Shown: positions 1-12,164 of the stretch, in pieces
Layout of the letters: each line of letters opens with the position of its first letter
Numbering within the stretch: the first letter of the stretch is position 1
Source of the DNA: Magnolia sinica
Taxonomy: Eukaryota > Streptophyta > Magnoliopsida > Magnoliales > Magnoliaceae
Assembly (NCBI RefSeq): GCF_029962835.1
Contig: NC_080582.1
Span: 77,372,177-77,436,176 of the forward strand
Length of the DNA: 64,000 nucleotides
Direction of reading: 5' to 3'
The notes under the pieces: generated by a model
The model's database searches: none
What the model saw: only the letters and a program-made list of their open reading frames with translations
What the model was told of the DNA's origin: nothing
Program-made: the position numbers and the translations under genes

Positions 1-91
1 TCTAAGGGCTCCCTTATGCTCAATGAGAGTAGATATAAGCATACTCTCCTGTTCTTTCTCCAGGTGGGCAGAGATCACCACCGGTTATGTC

Positions 92-859
92 TCATCTTGA
101 CCTAAATAGACATTTTAAATTAGAGGGCAAGGGTTTTAGGTCAAGCTTCAGCGACTTGAGGTTAGACGGTAGAGGCACTACATCAATTTGAGGCAACTCT
201 TCAAATTGTGGCCTCCACCGGTTAACTTCAAGTACCAGTGTAGTATCAAGCAAGGCACACGTCTCCCTACTCATGTCATCATCAAAATCATGGGAGTGGG
301 CAAGACACGTCTCTATAGGGTCAGAGGATAAGGTCAGAGGTGTCGTATCTTCTACTAAAGAGTCAATCATGTTAATGTCGTGGAAATCGTCATCATCCTC
401 TAAGTTTTTGCCATTATTGAAAAAGATGTTTGACTCTAATGTCATATTCTCAAAAAACATAGTCATGAAACCATTCCTGCAATTGATAATTGTGTTTGAA
501 GTGGCAAGGAATGGGCGACCAAGAATGACGAAAATCTGAGTGCTCATGTTATTGATAGGTTCGGTGTCTAGGATGATAAAATCTATAGGGTAGTAAAATC
601 TACCAACTTGGACCAACACATCCTCAATTATCCCTCTTGGTACACGAACATTGCGATCAGCAAGTTGTAGTGTGGTTAGGGTGGGTTTTAATTCACCCAA
701 ACCTAACTGTTTGTATACCAAGTAGGGAATTAGATTGACGCTCACTCCTAAGTCAAGAAGTGCGTGATCAATTCGATGGTCCCCGATTACACATGATATG
801 GTTGGGCTACCGGAATTTTTGAATTTCTGTGGCACGTCTTGCTTTAGGATGACATTCAC
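92..859 (-). CDS. Retrotransposon aspartic protease region (G1 pol N-terminus)
   Basis: An open frame of 255 codons. Residues about 20-150 form a retropepsin-like domain: the active-site loop reads LLDLGVSVNLIP, followed by YKQLGLGELKPT and LQLADR, and the second half carries FIILDTEP and ILGRPFLATSNTIINCRNG. DLG in place of DTG/DSG is, from my knowledge of plant Ty3 elements, normal for this protease type and not a loss of function. The C-terminus ends in a leucine-rich LPSNLK repeat that normally leads into reverse transcriptase; the frame stops there, so an in-frame stop or frameshift probably separates it from the rest of pol off the left edge. The true polyprotein start lies upstream in gag. 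Confidence 0.85.
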   Translation of the reverse strand: MNVILKQDVPQKFKNSGSPTISCVIGDHRIDHALLDLGVSVNLIPYLVYKQLGLGELKPTLTTLQLADRNVRVPRGIIEDVLVQVGRFYYPIDFIILDTEPINNMSTQIFVILGRPFLATSNTIINCRNGFMTMFFENMTLESNIFFNNGKNLEDDDDFHDINMIDSLVEDTTPLTLSSDPIETCLAHSHDFDDDMSRETCALLDTTLVLEVNRWRPQFEELPQIDVVPLPSNLKSLKLDLKPLPSNLKCLFRSR

Positions 860-1138
860 TTTCTCGGTTAAAAAGATCTTCTTTTGAATACTTTACTGTT
901 GTTTGGTCGTGCATAAGTTTTTTAGGAATTTGGCATATGAAGGTATCTGTTTTACGACATCAAGCAGAGGAATGTTGACTTTCACTTGTTTCAACACCTC
1001 TAAGATATCCTAAGAGTTAGAGAGAGGTTTTGTTGCAATCAACCGTTGGAAAAATGGAGTAACTGGCTTTTCTAGAAGTTCCGGTTCTAATTTTTGTGGG
1101 GCCTCACTAGATCCATCATTGTTGTCCTCTTCTAGTTC

Positions 1139-2483
1139 TTAAGGCTTTTCGGGCCTAACTGGAAGGGTTTTATCAATGATCTTCCCACTCCTAAGAGTGG
1201 TGATGAATTTAGCGTGCTCCATTTGATTTGAAGAGCTGGGATTACTTATCTCGTATTGTGGTTTAGGATTGGGGAGCAGTTGTGCAGGAAGCATCCCCTT
1301 TTCTATAACCGTCATACGTGAATCCATCTTTTGTATAAAATCTCGCATTGCCTGGGTCAACTCTTGCATGGAATTTTGAATCGGTTCTTCTTGAGGTTTC
1401 CCTTGATTTAGATTTTGATTGAAGAAACTTTGAGGGGTAGCATTGTCCATTTCTCCAACTAAAGTTTGGATGATTTTTCCAACCAGGATTGTACGTATTA
1501 GAGGTCGATCTATTGAAAGGTCTTTTATAATTATTTACTGCATTGGATTGTTCATTCAACACTTCTCGAAAGGTAGGACAATTTTTAGTTGTATGAATGT
1601 TGCAATCACAGATGCCGCAAACACTTTCCTTAGCCTTATCCTTATTTCCTTTCATGGCCTCAAATTTTCTTATGAGCGTAGTCACCTTATACTTGAGATT
1701 ATCTTCTTCTTTCAAGAGATACAATCCACCTTTCTCCTTAGATTGAGTCGGCCTAGACGTGGTATTCGATTTTGGGTAATAATCTCATGATTGTGTTTTT
1801 TCAGCAAGACTATCGAGGTAATCCCATACCTCGTTGACATTTTTATTAATGAATTCTCCATTACACATTGTCTCGACCATTTAGCGCATGGAAGATGTCA
1901 GTCCATTGTAGAAAAAATTTATGATGCGCCACGTTTCAAAGCCGTGTTGTGGGCATGAACTGACCAAATCCTTGAACCTTTCCCAACATTGGTAAAATGT
2001 TTCATCTTCCTTTTGGGTGAAGTTCATCATTGTTTTTCTAAGGCTAATTGTTTTATGATGTGGAAAAAATTTCTTTATAAATTCTCTTTACATATCATTC
2101 CATGTGCCAATGGATCTAGGACGCAGTGAATGTAACCATGTCTTAGCCTTCTCCTTCAAGGAAAAAGGAAAGAGTTTCAGCCTGACTATGTCCTCAGACA
2201 CATTTTGAAAATATAAAGTGGTTATGATCTCATCAAACTCTTTCAAATGTAGATATGGTTCTTCAGATTCAAGCCCATAGAACTTAGGAAGGAGTTGGAT
2301 AACCCCTGGCTTGATGTCCACATGTCCTGTATTTTCAGGAAAAATCATGTATGAGGGCATACTCACCCCCGCTGGTTGTAAATAATCTCGGAAAGTATGA
2401 GGCGAGGGTGCTTGATGCACCTTATTCTCATCCTAAATGTCCTCCACCCTAGGTTGGGGTAGAAGAGATTGGTTTTCAGCCAT
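1139..2483 (-). pseudogene. Ty3-type gag with zinc knuckle, broken
   Basis: Translation from an ATG at 2483 gives a gag start (MAENQSLLPQPR), then an in-frame TAG after about 16 codons. The frame continues through the retrotrans_gag domain (2420-2088), with LPKFYGLESEEPYLHLKEF and FPFSLKEKAKTWLHSL. Further stops follow. A second piece (1724-1263) holds a CCHC knuckle, CGICDCNIHTTKNC (C-x2-C-x4-H-x4-C). A third, in another frame (1450-1139), carries the FITTLRSGK motif typical of the gag-protease linker. At least three stops or shifts separate the pieces, so no full polyprotein can be made. Role when intact: capsid and nucleocapsid of the retrotransposon particle. Confidence 0.8.
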
Positions 2484-2639
2484 CACTTCAATTAACTTAG
2501 GAGATTTCTAGTGGTGTCTAGTCCTGCGATGGATAGTTAACCCCTCAACCAATCCTCCTTCAGTCAAGAGACATCGAGTGTTGTCACGGGCCCACTTGGG
2601 CATAAAACACTCGCAGCCCTCAATCAAATTCGAAACCTA

Positions 2640-3566
2640 ATCCTAAGAAAGGAAAAGAAAATCTAAAAAGAAAGAGAGGGTTGGAAAGAAGTTACCAAAT
2701 TAGAGTCCTTAAGTTAAAAACCTGCAAAAAAAATAACACAAGTCAGTTTCTAGAGAGAAGGTCTAGAATTAGAAAATCCTTAAAAAGAAAGATAGAAGTA
2801 AACTAGTTTCTAAAAGAAGAAATTCCTAAAGGAAAGTGAAAATTTTTAAAATAAATTAGGAAAGTCCTAAACTAGAAAGTAAATTATTAAAAGAGATCTG
2901 AAAAATTGAAAGTAGAGAAAGAGCTTACTGAATTAGAAATATCTATCTTAAAAGCCTACAAAATAGGAAACACAAGTCAGTTTCTGAACAAAAAGTCTAC
3001 AAGTAGAAAATTTCTAAAAATAAATTAGGAAACAAAGTTAGATTCTAAAAGAGTTAGAATTAGAAAGTTACTAAAAATAAAAATAAAAAGTTAGTTTCTA
3101 AAAAGGAAAGTTCCCTAAACCTAGAAGCTAAGTTAGTTTCTAAAAAAAAAAGTCAGAATTAGAAAGTTTCTAAAATAGAAAATTCAAACCTAAAATTAAA
3201 AAGTTTCTAAAAATAAAATAAAGGAAAGATGAGTTAGTTTCTAAAACTAGAAAGAATTTCTAAAAAGGGAAATAACTAACCTAGTTTCTAAAAACAAAAG
3301 AGGAAAGTTTCTAAAAATAAACTATTTCCTAAAAATAGAAAAATACTAGAATTAGAAAATTTCTAAAACTCAAACCCTAATTCTAAAAATTGAAAAAGTA
3401 GAGGAATTAGAGGGGAATTACCAATTTAGAAGTTTATGTCAGGATCCTACAAAACAGGAAAACAGGTTAGTTTCTAGAAATCAGAAGAACCTAAACCTAA
3501 AGTTAGAAAAATTCTAATCTTAAACTAATCCTAAAACTAGTTAATTTCAGAAAATGAAACCGTCAA
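2640..3566 (-). repeat. AT-rich untranslated leader of G1 with iterated TTAGTTTCTAAAA units
   Basis: This stretch between PBS and gag holds about a dozen irregular copies of a short unit, on + about 'ttagtttctaaaaa', alternating with 'agaattagaaagt'. No gene is visible. The shorter leader of the non-autonomous element at 57181-57650 has the same unit and long near-identical blocks (for example 'aaggaaagttccctaaacct'), which ties the two elements together. Copy-number change of the unit explains most of the length difference. Confidence 0.75.
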
Positions 3567-3584
3567 TCCCCAGCAACGGCGCCA
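3567..3584 (-). other. Primer-binding site of G1, tRNA-Asp type
   Basis: The + strand reads tccccagcaacggcgcca. From memory the 3' end of plant tRNA-Asp(GTC) plus CCA is tccccggcaacggcgcca, so this is a PBS complement with one mismatch. It lies 6 bases from the LTR edge at 3591, as expected for a 5' LTR on the minus strand. Confidence 0.8.
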
Positions 3585-3590
3585 AAAACT

Positions 3591-6004
3591 TGTTCACTCC
3601 CCAAGTATAGGGTTGTGATGTAGTAATTAACTCGGTGACACCAAGGTTGAATCCCAAGGGTCTGCCACCTGTACGTTATCTAATACTAAGTAGAACTAGA
3701 ACTAAATTAAGATGAAATCTAAATCGAATGATTTTAAAGAATAATAGTGAAATATTAATCTAAAACTTAAGGGATTCAGAGGAAGGAAACTAGGGATTCA
3801 GAGGATTCACTTGTAGAGATCAGGGAGATCTACGGCCGATTCATGAACTCAACTGGACTTCAAGTCCCATCTCATCCAGTTGGAAGATATAACCTGAAAA
3901 TCAATTCTGAACTTCATCTAATTTAGTTTTCAAGAGATTAGATAGGTGTAAATTAGAATGGATTCTATCACAAAACCATGCCCATGAGACAAAGCAAACA
4001 ATAGAATTAAACTAATTTACAGTCAATCTGAGTGATGTATGAACAGTAGGAAGGGTGTCGTCATCTAACCATGCCTAGGAGACGATGGTGAACAACAAGA
4101 CTTTCTAACTGCGTAATCATAACAATAGAACATGAATACTTAAAGCCATCATAGATCTATTGTAATTTCAGTCACAACAAACCATTAAAAACTGAAAATA
4201 TTCCTATTATTCAAAACTATAATTAACATAGTTCATGACATGAATCAAAGTCGTAGAATCAGTCCCATCATGCCACAAGCTTCACCTCTTAGCCCTAGCT
4301 AAGAGGTTAGCCCGACATGAGTGGGATAAATCTCTAAAAAATCATAAAAACAAACAAATAAGAAAAAACTCTTAGACAATTCTCCCCGTCTCTCTCATGT
4401 TCTCTCTCTGTTTTATAGGTGTCAGGGGCAGTGGAGAAACTGAATTCAGCAGGTCTTTGCACAGGCCCTGTTTCGCCTAGCCAGATCGGATGAACTTGGC
4501 AGATGGAACGACATCAATCGCACCAACAACTTAAGTTTAATCTAGCTCATCCATCAGCTGAACATTTGGGTGGTTCCAGATCGTCATTTGATGGTCCTGG
4601 CCCATGGATCTACGGATGGTGTAACTCAGCAAATGTCCCACTGCGTCCGAGATTCCTGCGTGGCACCAAAACGGTAATTGGTAAGAGATTTCGCGGAGCA
4701 CGCTTCAGTGAAGAGCTTTCCTCGTTTTTGGAAAGCATTGACAACCGGATCTCCCTCTGTCTTGATTTGGAAGGTCTGGATTGAGGAAAATTTCCGAACG
4801 TGGATCACATTATCAACAAAGGTCAGACGGTGTCTGGAATTTTGCTGATTGCGGCGGGATTTTGAAACCGAGTTAGATCTGCTTTCAGTATCTCTTTAGG
4901 AGTTATACCCACACATATGTGATCGGCTTCATCCTGCGAACCCCTTGGACGGTTCAGATCAGCTTCCTGGTTGCTGATTTGATCGCTGATCACGTCAAAA
5001 TATCCGATTTTCTCGGTCGTGCGCATAACAGAGCCTTTGTACATTACTGCGTATGGCTGTTTGATTGGAGGGGCCCATGATCAGCATCGGTGGGGAGATC
5101 TAGTCCGTTCATTAGCTTCCTCTCGAAAAATCGGTCGGACATGACCTATTTTGGATAAGCTTCTTGGTGGCCCATGGATGATTTCATTCCACCGTCTGTC
5201 TTCCTTTTGGATGTTTACGATCCCACCCTCCTTATTTCCTAAAAAATCGTCACCTATGACTTGGTGAGCAGGACTTTATGAATCTGATGAATGGTTTGGA
5301 TTGTCCATATGGACAATGGGCGGGGCCCACAACATCAACCGACGATTGGTGCGGAGCTTTGCTGTAATGGCAGTTACCGTTTTGCGTAAGGAGTCGGTCA
5401 ATACCGACTTTGACCGGGTTTCTCCATCCGGTGCACATTGAGTGCACATATACTCTCTATACACGCGATGCTCATGGGCCACCATCATGATGGTCATGAG
5501 AAATCCGTTCCGTCCATGTCTTTTCTCATATCATCTAATGGATAAATCCCGAGTTTGAAGCATATCTGAATATCAGGTAGGCCTCAGAACAGTAATTCAT
5601 AGGCTGATCTGACCATTGGACCACTTCAATAGGTATCCAACTACTGAAATTTGACGTGTATGGCTTATTTAAGGTCTTTAGGCCATATATGAAGTTTCGA
5701 GCTGAACGGATGGTGGGAACGCTGTGATCTTGTATTCTGTACCAATTTCAGGCCACTGGAGCTTCAGTTTCTCGATTTTCTCGGGTCTCTGGCATGTAAA
5801 TTTGTCGATCTTGATCCCCTGGGGTCCGTCCCTTGCCTTGGTGACTCATGAGTATTAAATCCATACTTTTAACATCCTATTTCAATCCAAGCTCGTAAAT
5901 ACACTCCGCATCACAAACACGATTAAATCGGGTCATTAAACAGTACCATGTTCGTAAATCCAGGCAATAACTGGGGTCTGATATGCAATATTTGACCCTC
6001 AACA
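3591..6004 (-). mobile_element. 5' LTR of element G1 (about 2.4 kb)
   Basis: On + it starts TGTTCACTCC next to the PBS and ends ...GACCCTCAACA. Both edges are set by comparison with the LTR at 57675-59783: similarity begins right after each PBS and ends at CAACA, beyond which the two sequences are unrelated. TG...CA ends are present. Short open frames inside (for example 4503-4784 and 5250-5497) lack recognisable domains and I treat them as chance. The target-site duplication cannot be tested because the other LTR is off-window. Confidence 0.8.
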
Positions 6005-6741
6005 TTGGACCTAATCTAAACTCTCTTCCTTAATCTCACTCTCCTTGGTATGATGGATGCTTGATTGTGGATGGGTAAGGATGTTATGGATTGGTATGAG
6101 TTGATTGTGAGATGCTTCTTAGATGGTTGAAATGTGAAGGGGATAGGGTATTTATAACCCTCTAGCCTAGTTTTCTGAAAAATTTTGCAAGGCTCGAGGG
6201 AGAGGTATTAGAGTAATTGTCGAGATTTTTCACATGCATGAAATATACAGGGAGGAGAACAACGCATGAGTAGGCAACTAACTAAAGTACAGTCAGTGCC
6301 ACGTGGTGAGTGGCACCCTAAGTGTCGTTCATCCTTCCTTTTTTGCTTCAGCTTTGGAGGGAGGTTTCTTTTATAAGTTTGGTCCTTCAAAGCTGCCTTG
6401 TTATTACCCATTTCTTCTGAATTGGGCTTTGGAATGGGCTTGTGCCAAAGTGGGTTTATGAGCTTGGTTTGATAAGGTGAGTTGACTGGGTAGGATATGT
6501 GGGCTAACTAGATGAGTTGACTCAATGGGTTGACTCTATGGGTTAAGTTTTTCCTAAAGTTTAGGTTCAGGACCAGTTTTAGGGTCAGTTTCTAATGTTC
6601 TTATGCTTGGATCAGAGTTTAGGGTTTGGATTCGGGTTTGGCTTAGGATTCAAGGTATGGATTGAGGTTTGGATTAAGGTTAATGGTATGAATTATGATT
6701 TCTATTCAATTAAGCTTATCGGCCCAAGGTGGGGTGTCTAC
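6005..6741 (-). repeat. Possible remnant of the LTR into which G1 inserted
   Basis: G1 ends at 6004. The flank runs to 'ggggtgtctaca' at 6741, whose reverse complement TGTAGACACCCC is a familiar start of plant LTRs. I infer an older minus-strand LTR with G1 nested in it. No coding region is visible; a 'gggtatttataaccc' near 6145 resembles a TATA segment. Confidence 0.4.
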
Positions 6742-6859
6742 ACCATCTAACTTGGTCACAAGGTCAAATAGACATGGCATGAAGGATAAAACAAAAATAG
6801 CTTGATTGAAAACTTTTGTGCCCCCGAGAAGTTTACAATGTAGGTATTCAATCCCTAGT

Positions 6860-7083
6860 ATTTCCTATGGTTTGGTCCACTTGAACTTGGAATCTACTTA
6901 TTTTTGTGGTCATGTCCTAAAATGATCCGAAATAGTATATCCTATGGTGTGGTCCATTTGAACTTCGGATCTACTTATTTTTGTAGTCATGTCCTAAAAT
7001 GATCCGAAATAGTATTTCCTATGGTGTGGTCCACTTGAACTTCGGACCAACTTATTTTTTTGGTCATGCCCTAAAATTGCCAC
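6860..7083. repeat. Tandem repeat, 77-bp unit, about 2.9 copies
   Basis: Three successive blocks start at 6860, 6937 and 7014, each opening with 'atttcctatggtgtggtcca' (or a one- to two-base variant) and containing 'tcatgtcctaaaatgatccg'. The unit is one arm segment of the dispersed long-TIR MITE core found throughout the window, so a piece of a MITE was tandemly amplified. Confidence 0.85.
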
Positions 7084-7620
7084 GTAGGTGTTCTGCATGA
7101 CCCAATTGATTCCGTTTTCCAAAATTTGAGGGCGACTTTATCATGAGCGGAATACGTGCAGCACTCACCCTGCAGGGTGCATCACTGACCGTGGGGCTCA
7201 CCTTGTATAACAACACCGTCCATTCATTTTCTGGATAATTAGAGCAAGAGACGAAACATGAATTATATCCAATTCTCAAGTGGGCTATACAATAAGAAAC
7301 AGTTTTGACTGAATCACCACGATAAAAAACTTCTGTCTCACCGTAATGTTTAATTGCCATCCAACCTGTTGATGAGGTCCAAAAGACCAGGATGAAAGGA
7401 AGAAATAAGTATAAGCTTAGTAAAAAGCTTTTTTGGCCCACAAGAAGTATTTAACGGTGGGAATTTAGTCATCACTGTTGTGTGGCCCACCTGAGATTTG
7501 GATCTACTTCATTTTTTTTAGCTCGTGAACTAAAATTAGCTGGAAAAACAGATGGACAGTGTGGATATATAATACATACATCAAGTAAGCCTTACGGTCT
7601 GGGGCACACCAAGTTGGGTG
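7084..7620. mobile_element. Degenerate long-TIR MITE copies
   Basis: Recognisable core pieces include 'tgtggcccacctgagatttg' near 7481 and 'cagatggacagtgtggatat' near 7550, and an inverted segment around 7200-7440 with 'ccatccaacctgttgatgag'. Ends are lost, so no exact boundaries are given. The open frames at 7064-7441 and 7482-7706 are translations of this repeat and are not genes. Confidence 0.55.
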
Positions 7621-9965
7621 AAAGCCGGGCCGCACCTAATCCACACCCTAACATGACTTGGGAACAATGCTCGCCTTGGTCTCCATCAATTCAACCAGCT
7701 CCATGAGAGGGAGGGTTTCTCATGCATCTGTAATGGCTTCGGCCCATCCTTCTCTGATCACGGAATTGGGCCACCACTCCTGCGTGCACCAGACTGAAGT
7801 ATCTAATCTATACAATTGTGTAAATGATCAGACTTCAAAATCTACTCTCCAGGCTTACGGGCCCATTGACACCCCTATTAGAAAGTGTTGAATTCTTTCC
7901 AAATGTTCGTGGTCTCTAGAAATAGCCCTGGACAAGTTGCGTGGATCGTAAATAGAGTCATTGAGTGATTTTAGGTTAGGTCATTCAGCGGATGTGGTGC
8001 GAAATTTGATGAATGGTAAATCTTGTGAATTAGATTCCGAAATTGATAATGTAGAGCTCAATTAAATTAGCTAAGCAATGTGTGAAATTTACTAAAAATA
8101 TGTTTTTCAAAGTTCAGTGGCAAATATGAACATATACACCATGGAAATTTAAGATGATCCATGATGAATTTATAGACTTCAATGGTAACAAAACACTTCT
8201 AAGTGTATCAAGATCACGATATAAAGTTAAGATTCCTTAATACTACAATGTAAACAGCCTAAATTTTGTCTTTTGTATATTCCACGAAGACATGATGGTT
8301 CAGAGCAAAAGTTAATGGTTGAATAGCTTTACCTATCTATAAATTATCATCTCAATGGTTGAATTGGTGAATAATTGAGTGCAGATAATAATTGAGTGAA
8401 CAAGTTGCTTAATAAATTAATGGATCTTCATATGTATGACTAAATAAGTTTAGGCGCACAGGTCTCACCTAATACATATGTACGAAGTGGTAGATGTTGA
8501 TCAGCTTTCTATGAAACTTTGAGGTTAATGGATGATGTGGATTCCACACATATGAGATGCTAGACCCTGTAAACGGTATATGAATGCCCTTAGAAAGGGC
8601 CAAGAGTTGCCTTTTTATACTTTCTATAGATGTCATTCTTTCGTGGAAAAGTGAAGATTATGGAATCCACTACCACATTCCCTACGTTGTTTCTCTCCGA
8701 CATTTCTCTCATCTAAATACTCTGGCATTCATCCAAGAACTCCTCTTTTTTAAAGTCCTTCATTTCTCTTTGCCATTTTTATCATTTGGCGTCTATCATT
8801 CTTTAGCGTTCATTCCAAAACTCATTTTCATCGAAGCTTCATCAACCACTCCCACTATCATGATTGTGCAGTTTTTTTTTTTTATGTCTCTATTATTATA
8901 GTAAACTACAATGTTAGTCATTTATGAAGGTAAATAAAACTTTAAATCATTCCTGATTTTTTCTAAAGGGAATAGCTTGTGATATATTTTGGCATTCTAT
9001 TAAGGAGGGTCGAAGTGGAGAAGTGGTAACAGTGTAGAATATCATTCAATGAGGGTCGTTGTTATAATCCAATAAGGTTTGAGGTTATCATCTACTAAGG
9101 GTCGAGCTTGATAGTAAAAAATTGAAGTGTCGAGCTTAACGGTAAAAAATTGAAGAATTAAGATTGGGTGGCATGAAAGTGCCGAGGTTGACAATTGAGA
9201 AAGTTGACAATCTCGACCCTTGACATTTGACAACTAGGACCCTTAATGATGTTCTATCAACCTCGACCTTTAACCCGCATTTTACTTTTAATATTTCCAA
9301 AATATATATTAATTCAAAAATAGCATAAAAGATAGGTGGCTATGTAGGAAAATTCTCATATAAAATAGACCCTAATTTGTTGTCCGTGATGAAGGAAGAA
9401 CTTCCCCACTAGGCACCGAATTTGTACATGCGTAGGCCATAGTTATTCATCCAAGCCATTGATTTGATAGACATGATTACAGTTGGACCATACACAAAAT
9501 ATTCCCACAATTCGTCGATTTCAACCTTTTCATAACTAGATGTAAATGCATTGCTAAGAAGGAATGCACCAAGAATCATACTCAGTGGAGATAAGACCCA
9601 AGATTCAATGATTAGGATCTTACAATTTGGGATTTTTTTGGGCATGGTCCATCCATGATAGAACCCATCTTATCAATGACTTGGATAAAATAATCTGGGC
9701 CCCACATTTACCAACTCCATGCACCATGGGAAAGTTCCCCGTGGTCAGGGACAGAAAACTCAGCCTCAATAAAATATTGAGACGACTCGACTAAAGAGAT
9801 CATGGTTGACCCGACTGGCCAGACATCTGAGTCTGAGTCGAGTTTTTTCAACCTTTTGAACTGTGCTTGCATCATATGATCCGAACTTTCAGCTCTTGGC
9901 GCCTGCATCGAGCCAAAATCCAAAGCTCTGTAGACCCAGTCTAATGTCCGCGTAAGATCCACTCT
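7621..9965. other. No gene recognised
   Basis: AT-rich intergenic sequence with short, domain-free frames only. A small direct duplication lies at about 9100-9155 (gtcgagcttgatagtaaaaa, then gtcgagcttaacggtaaaaa). The frame at 8584-8901 is hydrophobic but lacks a family signature. I see nothing else that can be supported. Confidence 0.5.
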
Positions 9966-10640
9966 GTACATCGATCCTAGATTTAGGTGGATGACCGGAT
10001 GGTTTCAATGTGGGTGTTCAATATCCAATATTTCTTGTGGTGTGGCCCACTTGAGTCCTGGTGCTTCCTATTTTTGGGTGCTCAATGAGATAGTGAGACT
10101 GATGAAGTGAGTAAGGGCGTGTTTGGCCGGACCAATTCCATGGGATTAGGTGGGATGGAATGGATTTTAAGGTAATGATGGTGGTGTCAGTGTTTGTCCC
10201 TTGATCCCATGCGCTTGGGATAGCCCGTGGATATACAGCAGCCTGTTTGGACCGTCCCAAATGGATGGGTTTGCATCTACACTGCTTCTTGTGGTGTGCC
10301 CCACTCACTGTTTTATATTTGCCTTAAAACAGGCTTATGGCTAAATGTAGGCCGGTGAAAATGATATCTCATTGATATCTTGGTGGACACCACATAGAGG
10401 TGATAATTCACATCGCGAGATTGGCAGAACCCATGTTAGCTACGGGCGTTGTTTACGAGGGTGAGGTACATCCCGCCATCCCAAATAGAGCTGAGCATTT
10501 TGTACCCGAACTGGTGGATCTGGCCCGATCTGACCCGATTCAAACAGAGCCGATGGTCAGGATTGGTCAGAAGCGGGTAGTGTAATTCAAATCCGAACTA
10601 TTTTCGGATCGAATTCGGATAAGCCCTATATAATCCATCC

Positions 10641-10850
10641 GTGTGTATATATATATATATATATATAAATTTTTTTTTTTTACTTTTACCGCCTAGTCTT
10701 TACATTCGGCTCCAAAAAATCCCGCCCAACTCTATCTCTTTATCTCTCTATATCTGTATCTCTTTATACGTGTCTCTCTGTCTGTTGAAGAAGAATCTCT
10801 CTCGCTGTCTCTTGAAGAAGAAGGCAAGTAGAAAGCTAGCTATACATTGA
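10641..10850. repeat. Low-complexity AT and CT tracts
   Basis: A (TA)n run at about 10643-10668 is followed by poly-T and irregular 'tctctctatatctgtatctc' words. The 69-codon frame here is low complexity and not a gene. Confidence 0.8.
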
Positions 10851-10961
10851 AAAATAGTATATCTGTCTCTCTTTATATATGTGTCTCTCCCTGTCTCTTG
10901 AAAAATAGCAGGTATCGGGATAAAGTTGCAGCTTTATCGTCGTCTTGACAGGTAGACCTAG

Positions 10962-11565
10962 GGAAGCGGATTGGCTGGTGTAATGTTAACAAGTTCCGTG
11001 GGTCTTATCACGAGGTATGTGTTATATCTAAACCGTCCATCTATTTAGCAATATCGTATTAAGGCTTGAGACAAAAAATAAGATAGATCTAACTATTAGG
11101 TGGACCACACTACAGAAAGCAGTGAGGGATTGAACGTTTACCATTGAAACTGTTTTCAGGGTCACAACAATTTTGGATCAATATCAAATTTTTTTTTCCT
11201 TTTCATTCAGGTACGTGTGATCTTATCATTTTTCCTTTTCAATCAGGTACTCGTGACCTCACGAATAGATTGGATGTAAAATAAACGTTATGGTGGGCCC
11301 TATAAATTTTTTAACGGTGAAAATCATTATCTCCGCCAATATTTATGGTGTGGTCCAGATGATCTTTAGATATGATTTATTTTTTTGGATAATGCTCCAA
11401 AATGATCTCTAAAAATCGATGAACGGGGTAGATATAATAAATACATCACAGTGGGGCCCATGTAACTTTGATCTCCTTTGAACCGTTCTCACCGCTCAGA
11501 GCTCGAGGAGCGTCCGTGCTGTCTTCCCACGACACGTACTAGAGCAGCTGGCTAGCTACATGCTA
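10962..11565. mobile_element. Long-TIR MITE, type D (copy D3)
   Basis: The left end reads GGAAGCGGATTGGCTGGTG and leads into 'gttatatctaaaccgtccat'. The inverted right arm contains 'gatctcctttgaaccgttct' and 'gctcgaggagcgtcc', matching the right arm of the full copy at 17382-17991. The right terminus is eroded near 11565. Two near-repeats of 'ttttccttttcattcaggta' sit in the middle. Classed with the MULE-like MITEs because of the 9-bp duplication seen at 14562-15076. Confidence 0.7.
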
Positions 11566-11618
11566 GCTACAGACGGGCATTTATAAAGCTTCTTCGAGAA
11601 GCCATGTAGATGAATGGT

Positions 11619-12143
11619 CTGAACGGATTGGCTACTCCACCTGACACTAGCCGCGTGGCTGGTAGTCGGTGATCTGTGGACTCCACCATGATGTATGTAT
11701 TTCATCCATTCCGTTCATCTATTTTTATATATGATTTTAGGGTTTTATCCCAAAAATGAGAGGGATATAAATCTCAGGTGGACCACACCACAGGAAAACA
11801 ATAGTGATTGGATATCCATCATTTAAATCCTCCTAAGGACCATTGTACGGTTTATCTGACATCCAATCTGTTGATTAGGTCATAAAGATCCAGATGAAGG
11901 GAAAAAACAAAGATCAGCTTGATCCAATACTTTTATGGGCCCCAAAAATTTTTTAATGGTTGACGTTCATTAAACACTGTTTCCTATAATGTGGTCCACT
12001 TGAGATTGGGATATATCTCATTTTTTTTTGTAATACCATAAAATAATCTATAAAAATAGATGAATGGAATTGATGAAATACATATATCATGGTGGGGCCC
12101 GCAGATCACCGACCACCAGCCAGCGGGAGTACCCAATCCATTT
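11619..12143. mobile_element. Long-TIR MITE, type B (copy B1)
   Basis: Left terminus around 'gaacggattggctactccac'; right terminus 'gggagtacccaatccatttc' is its inverse. The arms carry 'ccaccatgatgtatgtattt' and, inverted, 'aaatacatatatcatggtgg'. Total about 525 bp. The interior follows the shared core (accacaccacaggaaaacaa ... ttttatgggccccaaaaa). Confidence 0.75.
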
Positions 12144-12164
12144 CTGCTGTGTAGTAGCACTAGC

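Larger units (their letters stand above)
1..6004 (-). mobile_element. Ty3/gypsy LTR retrotransposon (element G1), 5' half
   Basis: Read on the minus strand the order is LTR (6004-3591), primer-binding site, AT-rich leader, gag with a zinc knuckle, then an aspartic protease running off the left edge. This order and the protease type (DLG active site followed by NLIP) fit the plant Athila/Tat-like or other non-chromoviral Ty3 lineages. Reverse transcriptase, integrase and the 3' LTR would lie left of the window. Gag is broken by several stops, so the copy is dead as a protein source. Lineage is inferred from motifs only. Confidence 0.85.

Noticed and set aside
3567-3584. tRNA-Asp gene (3' end match)
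   Set aside because: Only the last 18 bases match; no D-arm, anticodon or A/B boxes. It sits at an LTR edge, so it is a primer-binding site. The same applies to 57651-57668.
4503-5497. Small ORFs within the G1 LTR
   Set aside because: No domain, not conserved as frames in the homologous G2 LTR.
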